Assembly (NCBI GenBank): GCA_049670425.1
Contig: JBATTG010000043.1
Span: 1-7,417, forward strand
Direction: 5' to 3'
Length of the DNA stretch: 7,417 nt
DNA from: Proteocatella sp049670425
GTDB lineage: Bacteria > Bacillota > Clostridia > Peptostreptococcales > Filifactoraceae
The position numbers were made by a program, and so were the translations under genes. Under the pieces are notes generated by a model. The model was not told the DNA's origin, did no database searches, and saw only the letters and a program-made list of their open reading frames with translations. Positions 5,757 to 7,417 of the stretch are shown piece by piece. Within the stretch, counting starts at the first letter, position 1. Each line of letters starts with the position of its first letter.

Positions 5757-6533
5757 ATGACTGATAGATTAAATCAGACCAGTAATTGTTGAGGTCCTGT
5801 AGATGATGACGTGATTCATCAAGAAAAGAACAATACAGAAAATTGTCAGGTTTGTGAGTGTGAACTTGATTATTTCAGTGAAAGCAAGGAATTGATCTGT
5901 TTTAAATGTGGCAAAGTTGAATATGCAAACATAAGTTGCGGAAATGGTCATTATATCTGTGATAAATGCCATGGTGGAGAGGCTTTCGAGAAAATAAGCA
6001 AATATATACTCTCGTCAGAGTCCAAAAATCCAATACATATAGCAGAAAATTTAATGAACTTTAATAAAGAAGTTCCCATGCTGGGCTGCGAAAATGCCTG
6101 GATTGCAGCGGGAGCTTTAATGGCTGCAATAAGGAATGAGGGCTCAATTGTTATAACAGATAAGCAAATTAAGGAAGCTTTGAGCAGAACGAGACGGCAG
6201 GCAATCGGTGGATATTGTGGCCTTACGGGAGTTTGTGGTATTGCACCTGCAATCGGTGCATGTTTTAGCGTAATTCTTGGAGCTGCATGTCCAAAAAATC
6301 AGGAAACTGCAACAACCATGAGGGTCGTTGGCAGGATTGTAAATGTTATCGCAGATGAAACTGGGCCTTGCTGTTGCAAGAGCTTTGTAAGAAGTTCATT
6401 GAAAGAAGCAGTACAATTGGCTAAGATACATCTTAATGTAGATCTGCCTATTTATGAGAAACGCATAATATGCGAACATGTAGACCGTCATCCACACGGA
6501 TGCAGAAAAGAGAAATGTTTATATTATCGCTAA
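5757..6533 (+). CDS. DUF5714-like Cys-rich selenoprotein (UGA at codon 12 read as Sec)
   Basis: From ATG 5757 the frame reads MTDRLNQTSNC, then TGA (codon 12), then GPVDDDVIHQEK and on without interruption to TAA at 6531-6533: 258 residues if UGA encodes selenocysteine. The N-terminus thus carries a Cys11-Sec12 pair. Then come Zn-ribbon-like pairs C30/C33, C48/C51 and C68/C71, and a core with GCENAWIAAGALMAA, GGYCGLTGVCGIAPAIGACF (152-171), DETGPCCCKSF and a Cys/His-rich tail. I recognise this core as the DUF5714 type; its biochemical role is not known to me. There are 20 Cys besides Sec, suggesting metal binding or thiol redox chemistry in the cytoplasm. A strong ribosome binding site and a downstream SECIS-like stem support the upstream start. 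Alternative: a true nonsense mutation with restart at GTG 5811, which lacks a ribosome binding site. Confidence 0.8.
5790..5792 (+). other. In-frame UGA, proposed selenocysteine codon
   Basis: TGA is codon 12 of the 5757 frame, directly after TGT (Cys) and before GGT CCT (Gly-Pro). The frame is open on both sides. Cys-Sec pairs are a usual arrangement in redox selenoproteins. Confidence 0.75.
5804..5821 (+). promoter_or_regulatory. Candidate bacterial SECIS stem-loop
   Basis: TGATGA (5804-5809) pairs perfectly with TCATCA (5816-5821) around the loop CGTGAT (5810-5815). The loop starts 17 bases after the UGA and has G in its second position, both within the published bacterial SECIS pattern (short upper stem, small loop with an early G, roughly 16-37 bases from UGA). 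A lower pairing CTGTA (5797-5801) with TACAG (5834-5838) could extend it with an unequal internal loop. Its role would be to bind SelB and direct Sec insertion. Confidence 0.65.
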
Positions 6534-6546
6534 TAAATCCAAGTGC

Positions 6547-6650
6547 CAACATCAACCAAATTAGTGCATTGACGATTATATGAAAAGGCAAAGTGTTACT
6601 TGATGATGTTAGGGGATTAAGTGGATTTGCTGATTTAACAAAAAAAAAGC
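6547..6650 (+). pseudogene. Remnant copy of the split-barrel flavoprotein gene (repeat copy 2)
   Basis: Bases 6547-6606 match 3353-3412 at 57 of 60 positions. Read in the matching frame it gives NINQISALTII, then TGA where copy 1 has GGA (Gly), then KGKVLLDD. Beyond 6606 the DNA identity drops, but the codon spacing to a shared LTKK (copy 1 residues 128-131) is preserved, so the relic probably extends to about 6648, where an A9 run occurs. No start, ribosome binding site or upstream homology is present; the 5' boundary lies 13 bases after the selenoprotein stop. It is a dead partial duplicate or the trace of a recombined paralogue. Confidence 0.7.
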
Positions 6651-6697
6651 GACTACCGCGAAGAGATTGTTCTCTACATGGAGCAGCTGTTTTTTTA
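6640..6697. terminator. Possible bidirectional terminator between convergent genes
   Basis: A9 (6640-6648) followed by GC and, on the far side, GCT G then T8 (6690-6697) frame a hairpin with AGAGA (6662-6666) and TCTCT (6671-6675) around a TTGT loop. The stems are not continuous, so the structure is weak, but T tracts exist in both directions and the site lies between the plus-strand selenoprotein and the end of the minus-strand nitroreductase, where one is expected. Confidence 0.4.
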
Positions 6698-6704
6698 TGA
6701 AGAT

Positions 6705-7331
6705 TTATTTGAAACTGCTTATTTCTGCAGCATCAATTCTTGTAGTATCATGTATTCCATAGTTACTCTTACCAATGGCAATAATCAGTACAGGAACATA
6801 CCTTTCAGGATCAAGGTTAAAAGCTTCTGCAAGTTGATCTTCTTCAAATCCTCCGATAGCATTGGTATCATATCCATGATGTCTTGCTACAAGCATAAGT
6901 TGCATGGCAGCAAGGCTTGAATCTATCTTTACAATGTCGTTCATTTCTTTTTTATTTGCTCTTTCATAAAAAGGAATGAACATATTCATAATGTCTTCTT
7001 TCACGTTCTTAGGCATCATACCTTTTTCGACAGCTTCTCCATAGATGGTTTCTGCATTTTCATAGCATTTCATATCTCCGAAAATAAGGATCATAGCAGA
7101 TGAGGTATCGTTTTGCCTTACATTGAATCTGATAAGTGGTCTTAAAGTGTCTTTGGCCTCTTTAGACTCAACTACAACAAATCTCCATGGCTGTAAGTTT
7201 ACAGAAGAGGGAGCTTTAATTGCTTCATTAATCATTTCAAGCATTTCCTCTTGGCTTATTTTAACGTTCTCATCAAAGACTTTAACGGATTTTCTGTTAA
7301 ATGCAATATCTTCAAAATTGTTATTTCTCAT
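6705..7331 (-). CDS. Nitroreductase-family FMN flavoprotein
   Basis: The 208-residue product shows the usual nitroreductase order: NRKSVKVFDENVKISQEEM at 12-30 with the Arg/Lys-Ser FMN-phosphate contacts, APSSVNLQPWRFVVV at 40-54 (the conserved FMN-binding loop), a variable middle helix region at about 85-135, and GGFEEDQLAEAFNLDPERYV at 160-179, followed by PVLIIAIGK at 180-188. Such enzymes are cytoplasmic dimers that use NAD(P)H to reduce nitro, quinone or other acceptors; the substrate here is unknown. On the minus strand AAAAGGAG (complement of 7340-7347) lies eight bases before ATG. The preceding gene ends within this ribosome binding site, so the two are probably cotranscribed. The length is normal and no key motif is missing. 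Confidence 0.88.
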   Translation of the reverse strand: MRNNNFEDIAFNRKSVKVFDENVKISQEEMLEMINEAIKAPSSVNLQPWRFVVVESKEAKDTLRPLIRFNVRQNDTSSAMILIFGDMKCYENAETIYGEAVEKGMMPKNVKEDIMNMFIPFYERANKKEMNDIVKIDSSLAAMQLMLVARHHGYDTNAIGGFEEDQLAEAFNLDPERYVPVLIIAIGKSNYGIHDTTRIDAAEISSFK

Positions 7332-7345
7332 TTTATTTTCTCCTT

Positions 7346-7417
7346 TTATAGTTCGTTTTCTATAGTATCCATCAGTTTCATAAGTGCCTTCATATTTTCT
7401 TTATCAATGTTTATAGG
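7346..7417 (-). CDS. C-terminal end of an upstream gene, possibly a MarR-type regulator
   Basis: Reading the minus strand from the window edge gives 23 codons, PINIDKENMKALMKLM then DTIENEL, and TAA at the complement of 7346-7348. The stop overlaps the ribosome binding site of the nitroreductase gene, a tight operon spacing. A short acidic-basic amphipathic helix at the end is typical of MarR-family regulators, which often sit next to nitroreductase genes, but 23 residues cannot prove the family. It is cut by the window edge. Confidence 0.5.
   Translation of the reverse strand, partial: PINIDKENMKALMKLMDTIENEL

Noticed and set aside
6547..6650. TGA in the repeat copy considered as another selenocysteine codon
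   Set aside because: It replaces a Gly codon (GGA) by one base change, has no start upstream and no SECIS-like stem; simple decay explains it.
6678..7365. Plus-strand ORFs at 6678-6920 and 7123-7365 opposite the nitroreductase
   Set aside because: They are antisense to a clear conserved gene; only the first codons of the former, before 6705, may belong to a relic.
1..7417. CRISPR array, intact IS element, rRNA, tRNA or replication origin
   Set aside because: No regularly spaced repeats, transposase gene, or RNA gene consensus was found on either strand.

Overview
The window is AT-rich DNA with A/T-ended codons and strong AGGAGG-type ribosome binding sites, which suggests a low-GC Firmicute, most likely an anaerobic member of the Clostridia. 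An apparent in-frame selenocysteine codon strengthens that guess, since selenoproteins are common in anaerobic Clostridia. No species can be named from the sequence alone.

Layout, left to right. (a) 1-335: the 3' part of a Phd/YefM-type antitoxin gene, overlapping a 32-codon ORF where a toxin would be expected. (b) 403-1970: a 507-residue stand-alone FMN-binding glutamate synthase-like protein with a Cys-rich N-terminus, closed by a hairpin terminator. (c) 2059-2494: a small DsrE-family protein with its own terminator. (d) 2519-2960: a decayed two-frame coding remnant that runs into a small putative membrane protein. (e) 3060-3596: a pyridoxamine 5'-phosphate oxidase-like flavin split-barrel protein, followed in the same frame by what looks like a dead nitroreductase N-terminus. 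(f) 3699-4133: a gene-free stretch with hairpins and two extended -10 promoter elements. (g) 4134-5558: a membrane-anchored phospholipase D/cardiolipin synthase-like protein. (h) 5757-6533: a DUF5714-like Cys-rich protein whose real start lies upstream of an in-frame UGA. (i) 6547-6606: a near-identical 60-bp copy of an internal piece of the gene in (e). (j) 6705-7417, minus strand: a nitroreductase preceded by the last codons of another gene, possibly a MarR-type regulator.

The main discovery candidate is (h). An optimal Shine-Dalgarno and ATG at 5757 open a frame that meets UGA as codon 12, directly after a Cys codon, and then continues open for 246 more codons. A 6-bp stem with a 6-nt loop lies at the right distance downstream to act as a bacterial SECIS element. 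A GTG start at 5811, which a gene caller would choose, falls inside the loop of that stem and has no ribosome binding site. I read this as a 258-residue selenoprotein with a Cys-Sec pair.

Functionally, several intact genes look like flavin or thiol redox proteins (glutamate synthase-like, DsrE, split-barrel flavoprotein, selenoprotein, nitroreductase), but they are mostly separate transcription units and I see no single pathway joining them. The many fragments (toxin slot, two-frame remnant, nitroreductase relic, duplicated 60-bp segment) mark this as a recombining, decaying accessory region.
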